DNA from: Cavia porcellus
Lineage: Eukaryota > Chordata > Mammalia > Rodentia > Caviidae
Length of the DNA stretch: 64,000 nt
Direction of reading: 5' to 3'
Assembly (NCBI RefSeq): GCF_034190915.1
Contig: NW_026947710.1
Span: forward strand, 62,001 to 126,000
Shown here one piece after another: positions 39,662 to 54,072 of this stretch (positions are counted from its first letter, which is position 1; each line of letters begins with the position of its first letter). The translations under genes were made by a program, and so were the position numbers. The notes under the pieces were generated by a model. It saw only the letters and a program-made list of their open reading frames with translations. It was not told where the DNA came from and did not search any database.

Positions 39662-40809
39662 ACCACCCCGTGATGTTTTTCAGACACCTATCCTACATTG
39701 CCACTGCATGTTCCATTACGTCCCCATGCTGACCACCCCCCGGTGCTTTTCTCCATCCTACATTGCCACTCACTGCCTATCCTAATTCAGATCCTCCGAT
39801 TCACACCACCCCGTGATGTTTTTCTCACTCCTTGTAGTGAATGTAATGTAACACACACCCATACAATGCGCACCACCCCGTTATGTTTTTCTCACTCCTA
39901 CTAGTGAATGTAATGTAACACACACCCATACAATGCGCACCACCCCGTGATGTTTTTCTCACTCCTACTAGTGAATGTAATGTAACACACACCCATACAA
40001 TGCGCACCACCCCGTGATGTTTTTCTCACTGCTACTAGTGAATGTAATGTAACACACACCCATACAATGCGCACCACCCCATGATGTTTTTCTCACTCCT
40101 ACTAGTGAATGTAATGTAACACACACCCATACAATGCACACCACCCCGTGATGTTTTTCTCACTCCTACTAGTGAATCTAATGTAACACACACGCATACA
40201 ATGCGCACCACCCCGTGATGTTTTTCTCACTCCTACTAGTGAATCTAATGTAACACACACCCATACAATGCGCACCACCCCGTGATGTTTTTCTCACTCC
40301 TACTAGTGAATGTAATGTAACACACACCCATACAATGCCTACCACCCCGTGATGTTTTTCTCACTCCTACTAGTGAATCTAATGTAACACACACCCATAC
40401 AATGCGTACCACCCCGTGATGTTTTTCTCACTCCTACTAGTGAACGTAATGTAACACACACAGAAACAATGCGCACCACCCCGTGATGTTTTTCTCACTC
40501 CTACTAGTGAATGTAATGTAACACACACCCATACAATGCGCACCACCCCGTGATGTTTTTCTCACTCCTACTAGTGAATGTAATGTAACACACACCCATA
40601 CAATGCGCACCACCCCGTGATGTTTTTCTCACTCCTACTAGTGAATGTAATGTAACACACACCCATACAATGCGCACCACCCCGTGATGTTTTTCTCACT
40701 CCTATTAGTGAATGTTATGTAACACACACCCATACAATGTGCACCACCCCGTGATGTTTTTCTCACTCCTACTAGTGAATCTAATGTAACACACACCCAT
40801 ACAATGCGC
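39662..40809 (+). repeat. HOR unit 42, gamma dimer + 15 A
   Basis: Copy of unit 36 at an offset of 6,421 bp. It has CAGACACC, CACACGCATAC near 40194 and AATGCCTACC near 40338. B has the private TTACGTCCCC near 39720. The A run is 39805-40809. Confidence 0.88.
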
Positions 40810-42826
40810 ACCACCCCGCGATGTTTTTCAGAAACCTATCCTACATTGCCACTGCATGTTCCCTGACCTCCCCATGCTGACCACCCCGCAGTGCTTTTCT
40901 CCATGCTACATTGCCACTCACTGCCTATCCTAATTCAGACCCTCCAATTCACACCACCCCGTGATGTTTTCCTCACTCCTACTAGTGAATGTAATGTAAC
41001 ACACACCCATACAATGCGCACCACCCCGTGATGTTTTTCTCACTCCTGCTAGTGAATGTAATGTAACACACACCCATACAATGCGCACCACCCCGTGATG
41101 TTTTTCTCACTCCTACTAGTGAATCTAATGTAACACACACCCATACAATGCACACCACCCCGTGATGTTTTTCTCACTCCTACTAGTGAATGTAATGTAA
41201 CACACACCCATACAATGCGCACCACCCCGTGATGTTTTTCTCACTCCTACTAGTGAAAGTAATGTAACACACACCCATACAATGCGCACCACCCCGTGAT
41301 GTTTTTCTCACTCCTACTAGTGAATGTAATGTAACACACACCCATACAATGCGCACCACACCATGATGTTTTTCTCACTCCTACTAGTGAATGTAATGTA
41401 ACACACACCCATACAATGCGCACCACCCCGTGATGTTTTTCTCACTCCTACTCGTGAATGTAATGTAACACACACCCATACAATGCGCACCACCCCGTGA
41501 TGTTTTTCTCACTCCTACTAGTGAATCTAATGTAACACACACCCATACAATGCGCACCACCCCGTGATTTTTTTCTCACTCCTACTAGTGAATCTAATGT
41601 AACGCACACCCATACAATGCGCACCACCCCGTGATGTTTTTCTCACTGCTACTAGTGAATGTAATGTAACACACACCCATACAATGCGCACCACCCCATG
41701 ATGTTTTTCTCACTCCTACTAGTGAATGTAATGTAACACACACCCATACAATGCACACCACCCCGTGATGTTTTTCTCACTCCTACTAGTGAATCTAATG
41801 TAACACACACCCATACAATGCGCACCACCCCGTGATGTTTTTCTCTCTCTACTAGTGAATCTAATGTAACACACACCCATACAATGCGCACCACCCCGTG
41901 ATGTTTTTCTCACTCCTACTAGTGAATGTAATGTAACACACACCCATACAACGCGCACCACCCCGTGATGTTTTTCTCACTCCTACTAGTGAATCTAATG
42001 TAACACACACCCATACAATGCGTACCACCCCGTGATGTTTTTCTCACTCCTACTAGTGAATGTAATGTAACACACACAGAAACAATGCGCACCACCCCGT
42101 GATGTTTTTCTCACTCCTACTAGTGAATGTAATGTAACCCAAACCCATACAATGCGCACCACCCCGTGATGTTTTTTTCACTCCTACTAGTGAATGTAAT
42201 GTAACACACACCCATACAATGCGCACGACCCCGTGATGTTTTTCTCACACCTACTAGTGAATGTAATGTAACACACACCCATAAAATTCGCACCACCCCG
42301 TGATGTTTTTCTCACTCCTAGTAGTGAATGTAATGTAACACACACCCATACAATGCGCACCACCCCGTGATGTTTTTCTCACTCCTACTAGTGAATGTAA
42401 TGTAACACACACCCATACAATGCGCAACACCCCGTGATGTTTTTCTCACTCCTACTAGTGAATGTAATGTAACACACACCCATACAATGCGCACCACCCC
42501 GTGATGTTTTTCTCACTCCTACTAGCGAATGTAATGTAACACACACCCATACAATGCGCACCACCCCGTGATGTTTTTCTCACTCCTACTAGTGAATGTG
42601 ATGTAACACACACCCATACAATGCCCACCACCCCGTGATGTTTTTCTCACTCCTACTAGTGAATGTAATATAACACACACCCATACAATGCGCACCGCCC
42701 CGTGATGTTTTTCTCACTCCTACTAGTGAACCTAATGTAACACACACCCATACAATGCGCACCCCCCGTGATGTTTTTCTCAGTCCTATTAGTGAATCTA
42801 ATGTAACACACACCCATACAATGCGC
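40810..42826 (+). repeat. HOR unit 43, beta dimer + 28 A
   Basis: First of the long A runs (40953-42826), 2 bp short of 28 monomers. The losses are in CTCTCTCTACTAG near 41846 and GCGCACCCCCCGTG near 42760. C has CCTCCAATTC, shared with units 45 and 47. Confidence 0.88.
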
Positions 42827-43974
42827 ACCACCCCGTGATGTTTTTCAGAAACCTATCGTACATTGCCACTGCATGTTCCATTACCTCCCCATGCTGACCA
42901 CCCCCCGGTGCTTTTCTCCATCCTACATTGCCACTCACTGCCTATCCTAATTCAGATCCTCCGATTCACACCACCCCGTGATGTTTTTCTCACTCCTTGT
43001 AGTGAATGTAATGTAACACACACCCATACAATGCGCACCACCCCATTATGTTTTTCTCACTCCTACTAGTGAATGTAATGTAACACACACCCATACAATG
43101 CGCACCACCCCGTGATGTTTTTCTCACTCCTACTAGTGAATGTAATGTAACACACACCCATACAATGCGCACAACCCCGTGATGTTTTTCTCACTGCTAC
43201 TAGTGAATGTAATGTAACACACACCCATACAATGCGCACCACCCCATGATGTTTTTCTCACTCCTACTAGTGAATGTAATGTAACACACACCCATACAAT
43301 GCACACCACCCCGTGATGTTTTTCTCACTCCTACTAGTGAATCTAATGTAACACACACCCATACAATGCGCACCACCCCGTGATGTTTTTCTCACTCCTA
43401 CTAGTGAATCTAATGTAACACACACCCATACAATGCGCACCACCCCGTGATGTTTTTCTCACTCCTACTAGTGAATGTAATGTAACACACACCCATACAA
43501 TGCGTACCACCCCGTGATGTTTTTCTCACTCCTACTAGTGAATGTAATGTAACACACACCCATACAATGCGTACCACCCCGTGATGTTTTTCTCACTCCT
43601 ACTAGTGAATGTAATGTAACACACACAGAAACAATGCGCACCACCCCGTGATGTTTTTCTCACTCCTACTAGTGAATGTAATGTAACACACACCCATACA
43701 ATGCGCACCACCCCGTGATGTTTTTCTCACTCCTACTAGTGAATTTAATGTAACACACACCCATACAATGCGCACCACCCCGTGATGTTTTTCTCACCCC
43801 TACTAGTGAATGTAATGTAACACACACCCATACAATGCGCACCACCCCGTGATGTTTTTCTCACTCCTATTAGTGAATGTTATGTAACACACACCCATAC
43901 AATGCGCACCACCCCGTGATGTTTTTCTCACTCCTACTAGTGAATCTAATGTAACACACACCCATACAATGCGC
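42827..43974 (+). repeat. HOR unit 44, gamma dimer + 15 A
   Basis: B has the private CCTATCGTAC. The A run is 42970-43974, with CCATTATG in the second A and CTCACCCCTAC near 43797. Confidence 0.88.
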
Positions 43975-46192
43975 ACCACCCCGCGATGTTTTTCAGAAAC
44001 CTATCCTACATTGCCACTGCATGTTCCCAGACCTCCCCATGCTGACCACCCCGCAGTGCTTTTCTCCATGCTACATTGCCACTCATTGCCTATCCTAATT
44101 CAGACCCTCCAATTCACACCACCCCGTGATGTTTTCCTCACTCCTACTAGTGAATGTAATGTAACACACACCCATACAATGCGCACCACCCCATGATGTT
44201 TTTCTCACTCCTACTAGTGAATGTAATGTAACACACACCCATACAATGCGCACCACACCGTGATATTTTTCTCACTCCTACTAGTGAATCTAATGTAACA
44301 CACACCCATACAATGCACACCACCCCGTGATGTTTTTCTCACTCCTACTAGTGAATCTAATGTAACACACACCCATACAATGCGCACCACCCCGTGATGT
44401 TTTTCTCACTCCTACTAGTGAATGTAATGTAACACACACCCATACAATGCGCACCGCCCCGTGATGTTTTTCTCACTCTTACTAGTGAATGTAATGTAAC
44501 ACACACCCATACAATGCGCACCACCCCGTGATGTTTTTTTCACTCCTACTAGTGAATGTAATGTAACACACCCAAATACAATGCGCACCATCCCGTGATG
44601 TTTTTCTCACTCCTACTAGTGAATCTAATGTAACACACACCCATACAATGCGCACCACCCCGTGATGTTTTTCTCACTCCTACTAGTGAAAGTAATGTAA
44701 CACACACCCATACAATGCGCACCACCCCATGATGTTTTTCTCACTCCTACTAGTGAATGTAATGTAACACACACCCATACATGCACACCACCCCGTGATG
44801 TTTTTCTCACTCCTACTAGTGAATGTAATGTAACACACACCCATACAATGCGCACCACACCGTGATGTTTTTCTCACTCCTACTAGTGAATGTAATGTAA
44901 CACACACCCATACAATGCGCACCACCCCGTGATGTTTTTCTCACTTCTACTCGTGAATGTAATGTAACACACACCCATACAATGCGCACCACCCCGTGAT
45001 GTTTTTCTCACTCCTACTAGTGAATCTAATGTAACACACACCCATACAATGCGCACCACCCCGTGATTTTTTTCTCACTCCTACTAGTGAATCTAATGTA
45101 ACGCACACCCATACAATGCGCACCACCCCGTGATGTTTTTCTCACTGCTACTAGTGAATGTAATGTAACACACACCCATACAATGCGCACCACCCCATGA
45201 TGTTTTTCTCACTCCTACTAGTGAATGTAATGTAACACACACCCATACAATGCACACCACCCCGTGATGTTTTTCTCACTCCTACTAGTGAATCTAATGT
45301 AACACACACCCATACAATGCGCACCACCCCGTGATGTTTTTCTCACTCTACTAGTGAATCTAATGTAACACACACCCATACAATGCGCACCACCCCGTGA
45401 TGTTTTTCTCACTCCTACTAGTGAATGTAATGTAACACACACCCATACAATGCGCACCACCCCGTGATGTTTTTCTGACTCCTACTAGTGAATCTAATGT
45501 AACACACACCCATACAATGCGTACCACCCCGTGATGTTTTTCTCACTCCTACTAGTGAATGTAATGTAACACACACAGAAACAATGCGCACCACCCCGTG
45601 ATGTTTTTCTCACTCCTACTAGTGAATGTAATGTAACATACACCCATACAATGCGCACCACCCCGTGATGTTTTTTTCACTCCTACTAGTGAATGTAATG
45701 TAACACACACCCATACAATGCGCACCACCCCGTGATGTTTTTCTCACTCCTACTAGTGAATGTAATGTAACACACACCCATACAATGCGCCACACCCCGT
45801 GATGTTTTTCTCACTCCTACTAGTGAATGTAATGTAACACACACCCATACAATGCGCACCACCCCGTGATGTTTTTCTCACTCCTACTAGCGAATGTAAT
45901 GTAACACACACCCATACAATGCGCACCACCCCGTGATGTTTTTCTCACTCCTTCTAGTGAATGTGATGTAACACACACCCATACAATGCCCACCACCCCG
46001 TGATGTTTTTCTCACTCCTACTAGTGAATGTAATATAACACACACCCATACAATGCGCACCGCCCCGTGATGTTTTTCTCACTCCTACTAGTGAACCTAA
46101 TGTAACACACACCCATACAATGCGCACCCCCCCGTGATGTTTTTCTCACTCCTATTAGTGAATCTAATGTAACACACACCCATACAATGCGC
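43975..46192 (+). repeat. HOR unit 45, beta dimer + 31 A
   Basis: The A run 44118-46192 is 2 bp short of 31 monomers. Losses are in CATACATGCACACC near 44780 and CTCACTCTACTAG near 45348. B has CCCAGACC near 44028. Other markers are ACTTCTACTCG, GTGATTTTTTTC and AACGCACACC. Confidence 0.88.
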
Positions 46193-47206
46193 ACCACCCC
46201 GTGATGTTTTTCAGAAACCTATCCTACATTGCCACTGCATGTTCCATTACCTCCCCATGCTGACCACCCCCCGGTGCTTTTCTCCATCCTACATTGCCAC
46301 TCACTGCCTATCCTAATTCAGATCCTCCGATTCACACCACCCCGTGATGTTTTTCTCACTGCTTGTAGTGAATGTAATGTAACACACACCCATACAATGC
46401 GCACCACCCCGTGATGTTTTTCTCACTGCTACTAGTGAATGTAATGTAACACACACCCATACAATGCGCACCACCCCATGATGTTTTTCTCACTCCTACT
46501 AGTGAATGTAATGTAACACACACCCATACAATGCACACCACCCCGTGATGTTTTTCTCACTCCTACTAGTGAATCTAATGTAACACACACCCATACAATG
46601 CGCACCACCCCGTGATGTTTTTCTCACTCCTACTAGTGAATCTAATGTAACACACACCCATACAATTCGCACCACCCCGTGATGTTTTTCTCACTCCTAC
46701 TAGTGAATGTAATGTAACACCCACCCATACAATGCGTACCACCCCGTGATGTTTTTCTCACTCCTACTAGTGAATCTAATGTAACACACACCCATACAAT
46801 GCGTACCACCCCGTGATGTTTTTCTCACTCCTACTAGTGAATGTAATGTAACACACACAGAAACAATGCGCACCACCCCGTGATGTTTTTCTCACTCCTA
46901 CTAGTGAATGTAATGTAACACACACCCATACAATGCGCACCACCCCGTGATCTTTTTCTCACTCCTACTAGTGAATGTAATGTAACACACACCCATACAA
47001 TGCGCACCACCCCGTGATGTTTTTCTCACCCCTACTAGTGAATGTAATGTAACACACACCCATACAATGCGCACCACCCCGTGATGTTTTTCTCACTCCT
47101 ATTAGTGAATGTTATGTAACACACACCCATACAATGCGCACCACCCCGTGATGTTTTTCTCACTCCTACTAGTGAATCTAATGTAACACACACCCATACA
47201 ATGCGC
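46193..47206 (+). repeat. HOR unit 46, gamma dimer + 13 A
   Basis: The first A has CACTGCTTGTAG, shared only with unit 57. The A run 46336-47206 has AATTCGCACC near 46675 and AACACCCACCC near 46718. Confidence 0.88.
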
Positions 47207-49825
47207 ACCACCCCGCCATGTTTTTCAGAAACCTATCCTACATTGCCACTGCATGTTCCCTGACCTCCCCATGCTGACCACCCCGCAGTGCTTTTCTCCA
47301 TGCTACATTGCCACTCACTGCCTATCCTAATTCAGACCCTCCAATTCACACCACCCCGTGATGTTTTCCTCACTCCTACTAGTGAATGTAATGTAACACA
47401 CACCCATACAATGCGCACCACCCCGTGATGTTTTTCTCACTCCTACTAGTGAATGTAATGTAACACACACCCATACAATGCGCACCACCCCGTGATGTTT
47501 TTCTCACTCCTACTAGTGAATCTAATGTAACACACACCCATACAATGCACACCACCCCGTGATGTTTTTCTCACTCCTACTAGTGAATGTAATGTAACAC
47601 ACACCCATACAATGCGCACCACCCCGTGATGTTTTTCTCACTCCTACTAGTGAATGTAATGTAACACACACCCATACAATGCGCACCGCCTCGTGATGTT
47701 TTCTCACTCTTACTAGTGAATGTAATGTAACACACACCCATACAATGCGCACCACCCCGTGATGTTTTTTTCACTCCTACTAGTGAATGTAATGTAACAC
47801 ACACAAATACAATGCGCACCATCCCGTGATGTTTTTCTCACTCCTACTAGTGAATCTAATGTAACACACACCCATACAATGCGCACCACCCCGTGATGTT
47901 TTTCTCACTCCTACTAGTGAAAGTAATGTAACACACACCCATACAATGCGCACCACCCCATGATGTTTTTCTCACTCCTACTAGTGAATGTAATGTAACA
48001 CACACCCATACATGCACACCACCCCGTGATGTTTTTCTCACTCCTACTAGTGAATGTAATGTAACACACACCCATACAATGCGCACCACACCGTGATGTT
48101 TTTCTCACTCCTACTAGTGAATGTAATGTAACACACACCCATACAATGCGCACCACCCCGTGATGTTTTTCTCACTTCTACTCGTGAATGTAATGTAACA
48201 CACACCCATACAATGCTCACCAACCCGTGATGTTTTTCTCACTCCTACTAGTGAATCTAATGTAACACACACCCATACAATGCGCACCACCCCGTGATTT
48301 TTTTCTCACTCCTACTAGTGAATCTAATGTAACGCACACCCATACAATGCGCACCACCCCGTGATGTTTTTCTCACTGCTACTAGTGAATGTAATGTAAC
48401 ACACACCCATACAATGCGCACCACCCCATGATGTTTTTCTCACTCCTACTAGTGAATGTAATGTAACACACACCCATACAATGCACACCACCCCGTGATG
48501 TTTTTCTCACTCCTACTAGTGAATCTAATGTAACACACACCCATACAATGCGCAGCACCCCGTGATGTTTTTCTCACTCTACTAGTGAATCTAATGTAAC
48601 ACACACCCATACAATGCGCACCACCCCGTGATGTTTTTCTCACTCCTACTAGTGAATGTAATGTAACACACACCCATACAATGCGCACCACCCCGTGATG
48701 TTTTTCTCACTCCTACTAGTGAATGTAATGTAACACACACCCATACAATGCGTACCACCCCGTGATGTTTTTCTCACTCCTACTAGTGAATGTAATGTAA
48801 CACACACAGAAACAATGCGCACCACCCCGTGATGTTTTTCTCACTCCTACTAGTGAATGTAATGTAACACACACCCATACAATGCGCACCACCCCGTGAT
48901 GTTTTTTTCACTCCTACTAGTTAATGTAATGTAACACACACCCATACAATGCGCTCCACCCCGTGATGTTTTTCTCACTCCTACTAGTGAATGTAATGTA
49001 ACACACACAAATACAATGCGCACCACCCCGTGATGTTTTTCTCACTCCTACTAGTGAATCTAATGTAACACAGACCCATACAATGCGCACCACCCCGTGA
49101 TGTTTTTCTCACTCCTACTAGTGAAAGTAATGTAACACACACCCATACAATGCGCACCACCCCGTGATGTTTTTCTCACTCCTACTAGTGAATGTAATGT
49201 AACACACACCCATACAATGCGCACCACCCCGTGATGTTTTTCTCACACCTACTAGTGAATGTAATGTAACACACACCCATAAAATGCGCACCACCCCGTG
49301 ATGTTTTTCTCACTCCTAGTAGTGAATGTAATGTAACACACACCCATACAATGCGCACCACCCCGTGATGTTTTTCTCACTCCTACTAGTGAATGTAATG
49401 TAACACACACCCATACAATGCGCAACACCCCGTGATGTTTTTCTCACTCCTACTAGTGAATGTAATGTAACACACACCCATACAATGCGCACCACCCCGT
49501 GATGTTTTTCTCACTCCTACTAGTGAATGTAATGTAACACACACCCATACAATGCACACCACCCCGTGATGTTTTTCTCACTCCTACTAGTGAATGTGAT
49601 GTAACACACACCCATACAATGCCCAACACCCCGTGATGTTTTTCTCACTCCTACTAGTGAATGTAATGTAACACACACCCATACAATGCGCACCGCCCCG
49701 TGATGTTTTTCTCACTCCTACTAGTGAATCTAATGTAACACACACCCATACAATGCGCACCGCCCCGTGATGTTTTTCTCACTCCTATTAGTGAATCTAA
49801 TGTAACACACACCCATACAATGCGC
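47207..49825 (+). repeat. HOR unit 47, beta dimer + 37 A (longest run)
   Basis: The B head is CCGCCATG, shared with unit 58. The A run 47350-49825 is the longest in the window and is 3 bp short of 37 monomers. Losses are near 47702 (GATGTTTTCTC), 48011 (CATACATGC) and 48579 (CACTCTACTAG). The last two also occur in unit 45. Confidence 0.88.
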
Positions 49826-50839
49826 ACCACCCCGTGATGTTTTTCAGAAACCTATCCTACATTGCCACTGCATGTTCCATTACCTCCCCATGCTGACCAC
49901 CCCCCGGTGCTTTTCTCCATCCTACATTGCCACTCACGGCCTATCCTAATTCAGATCCTGCGATTCACACCACCCCATGATGTTTTTCTCACTCCTTGTA
50001 GTTAATGTAATGTAACACACACCCATACAATGCGCACCACCCCGTGATGTTTTTCTCACTGCTACTAGTGAATGTAATGTAACACACACCCATACAATGC
50101 GCACCACCCCATGATGTTTTTCTCACTCCTACTAGTGAATGTAATGTAACACACACCCATACAATGCACACCACCCCGTGATGTTTTTCTCACTCCTACT
50201 AGTGAATCTAATGTAACACACACCCATACAATGCGCACCACCCCGTGATGTTTTTCTCACTCCTACTAGTGAATCTAATGTAACACACACCCATACAATG
50301 CGTACCACCCCGTGATGTTTTTCTCACTCCTACTAGTGAATGTAATGTAACACACACCCATACAATGCGCACCACCCCGTGATGTTTTTCTCACTCCTAC
50401 TAGTGAATCTAATGTAACACACACCCATACAATGCGTACCACCCCATGATGTTTTTCTCACTCCTACTAGTGAATGTAATGTAACACACACAGAAACAAT
50501 GCGCACCACCCCGTGATGTTTTTCTCACTCCTACTAGTGAATGTAATGTAACACACACCCATACAATGCGCACCACCCCGTGATGTTTTTCTCACTCCTA
50601 CTAGTGAATTTAATGTAACACACACCCATACAATGCGCACCACCCCGTGATGTTTTTCTCACTCCTACTAGTGAATGTAATGTAACACACACCCATACAA
50701 TGCGCACCACCCCGTGATGTTTTTCTCACTCCTATTAGTGAATGTTATGTAACACACACCCATACAATGCGCACCACCCCGTGATGTTTTTCTCACTCCT
50801 ACTAGTGAATCTAATGTAACACACACCCATACAATGCGC
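49826..50839 (+). repeat. HOR unit 48, gamma dimer + 13 A
   Basis: C has CACGGCCTATCC and ATCCTGCGATTC; the first A has CCATGATG and TAGTTAATG. These are shared only with unit 51. The A run is 49969-50839. Confidence 0.9.
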
Positions 50840-52455
50840 ACCACCCCGCGATGTTTTTCAGAAACCTATCCTACATTGCCACTGCATGTTCCCTGACCTC
50901 CCCATGCTGACCACCCCGCAGTGCTTTTCTCCATGCTACATTGCCACTCACTGCCTATCCTAATTCAGACCCTCCGATTCACACCACCCCGTGATGTTTT
51001 CCTCACTCCTACTAGTGAATGTAATGTAACACACACAGAAACAATGCGCACCACCCCGTGATGTTTTTCTCACTCCTACTAGTGAATGTAATGTAACACA
51101 CACCCATACAATGCACACCACCCCGTGATGTTTTTCTCACTCCTACTAGTGAATCTAATGTAACACACACCCATACAATGCGCACCACCCCGTGATGTTT
51201 TTCTCACTCCTACTAGTGAATGTAATGTAACACACACAAATACAATGCGCAAAATCCCGTGATGTTTTTCTCACTCCTACTAGTGAATCTAATGTAACAA
51301 ACACCCATACAATGCGCACCACCCCATGATGTTTTTCTCACTCCTACTAGTGAAAGTAATGTAACACACACCCATACAATGCGCACCACCCCATGATGTT
51401 TTTCTCACTCCTACTAGTGAATGTAATGTAACACACACCCATACATGCGCACCACCCCGTGATATTTTTCTCACTCCTACTAGTGAATGTAATGTAACAC
51501 ACACCCATACAATGCGCACCACACCGTGATGTTTTTGTCACTCCGACTAGTGAATGTCATGTAACACACACCCATACAATGCGCACCACCCCGTGATGTT
51601 TTTCTCACTCCTACTCGTGAATGTAATGTAACACACACCCATACAATGTGCACCACCCCGTGATGTTTTTCTCACTCCTACTAGTGAATCTAATGTAACA
51701 CACACCCATACAATGCGCACCACCCCGTGATTTTTTTCTCACTCCTACTAGTGAATCTAATGTAACACACACCCATACAATGCGCACCACCCCGTGATGT
51801 TTTTCTCACTGCTACTAGTGAATGTAATGTAACACACACCCATACAATGCGCACCACCCCATGATGTTTTTCTCACTCCTACTAGTGAATGTAATGTAAC
51901 ACACACCCATACAATGCACACCACCCCGTGATGTTTTTCTCACTCCTACTAGTGAATCTAATGTAACACACACCCATACAATGCGCACCACCCCGTGATG
52001 TTTTTCTCACTCCTACTAGTGAATCTAATGTAACACACACCCATACAATGCGCACCACCCCGTGATGTTTTTCTCACTCCTACTAGTGAATGTAATGTAA
52101 CACACACCCATACAATGCGCACCACCCCGTGATGTTTTTCTCACTCCTACTAGTGAATCTAATGTAACACACACCCATACAATGCGTACCACCCCGTGAT
52201 GTTTTTCACACTCCTACTAGTGAATGTAATGTAACACACACAGAAACAATGCGCACCACCCCGTGATGTTTTTCTCACTCCTACTAGTGAATGTAATGTA
52301 ACACACACCCATACAATGCGCACCACCCCGTGATGTTCTTCTCACTCCTATTAGTGAATGTTATGTAACACACACCCATACAATGCGCACCACCCCGTGA
52401 TGTTTTTCTCACTCCTACTAGTGAATCTAATGTAACACACACCCATACAATGCGC
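50840..52455 (+). repeat. HOR unit 49, beta dimer + 22 A
   Basis: The AGAAAC variant comes directly in the first A after the dimer. The A run 50983-52455 is 1 bp short (CATACATGCGC near 51443). It carries GATGTTTTTGTCACTCCGAC near 51530 and a private GAATGTCATG near 51557. Confidence 0.9.
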
Positions 52456-54072
52456 ACCACCCCGCGATGTTTTTCAGAAACCTATCCTACATTGCCATTG
52501 CATGTTCCCTGACCTCCCCATGCTGACCACCCCGCAGTGCTTTTCTCCATGCTACATTGCCACTCACTGCCTATCCTAATTCAGACCCTCCGATTCACAC
52601 CACCCCGTGATGTTTTCCTCACTCCTACTAGTGAATGTAATGTAACACACACCCATACAATGCGCACCACCCCGTGATGTTTTTCTCACTCCTACTAGTG
52701 AATGTAATGTAACACACACCCATACAATGCGCACCACCCCGTGATGTTTTTCTCACTCCTACTAGTGAATCTAATGTAACACACACCCATACAATGCGCA
52801 GCACCCCGTGATGTTTTTCTCACTCCTACTAGTGAATCTAATGTAACACACACCCATACAATGCGCACCACCCCGTGATGTTTTTCTCACTCCTACTAGT
52901 GAATGTAATGTAACACACACCCATACAATGCGCACCACCCCGTGATGTTTTTCTCACTCCTACTAGTGAATGTAATGTAACACACACCCATACAATGCGT
53001 ACCACCCCGTGATGTTTTTCTCACTCCTACTAGTGAATGTAATGTAACACACACAGAAACAATGCGCACCACCCCGTGATGTTTTTCTCACTCCTACTAG
53101 TGAATGTAATGTAACACACACCCATACAATGCGCACCACCCCGTGATGTTTTTTTCACTCCTACTAGTTAATGTAATGTAACACACACCCATACAATGCG
53201 CTCCACCCCGTGATGTTTTTCTCACTCCTACTAGTGAATGTAATGTAACACACACAAATACAATGCGCACCACCCCGTGATGTTTTTCTCACTCCTACTA
53301 GTGAATCTAATGTAACACAGACCCATACAATGCGCACCACCCCGTGATGTTTTTCTCACTCCTACTAGTGAAAGTAATGTAACACACACCCATACAATGC
53401 GCACCACCCCGTGATGTTTTTCTCACTCCTACTAGTGAATGTAATGTAACACACACCCATACAATGCGCACCACCCCGTGATGTTTTTCTCACACCTACT
53501 AGTGAATGTAATGTAACACACACCCATAAAATGCGCACCACCCCGTGATGTTTTTCTCACTCCTAGTAGTGAATGTAATGTAACACACACCCATACAATG
53601 CGCACCACCCCGTGATGTTTTTCTCACTCCTACTAGTGAATGTAATGTAACACACACCCATACAATGCGCAACACCCCGTGATGTTTTTCTCACTCCTAC
53701 TAGTGAATGTAATGTAACACACACCCATACAATGCGCACCACCCCGTGATGTTTTTCTCACTCCTACTAGTGAATGTAATGTAACACACACCCATACAAT
53801 GCACACCACCCCGTGATGTTTTTCTCACTCCTACTAGTGAATGTGATGTAACACACACCCATACAATGCCCAACACCCCGTGATGTTTTTCTCACTCCTA
53901 CTAGTGAATGTAATGTAACACACACCCATACAATGCGCACCGCCCCGTGATGTTTTTCTCACTCCTACTAGTGAATCTAATGTAACACACACCCATACAA
54001 TGCGCACCGCCCCGTGATGTTTTTCTCACTCCTATTAGTGAATCTAATGTAACACACACCCATACAATGCGC
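52456..54072 (+). repeat. HOR unit 50, beta dimer + 22 A, contains duplication junction
   Basis: B has GCCATTGCATG, shared with units 53 and 55. The A run 52599-54072 begins like unit 53 and then continues like the second half of unit 47 (TAGTTAATG near 53167, CACAGACCC near 53319). It therefore spans the junction of the 4,247-bp duplication. Confidence 0.88.
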
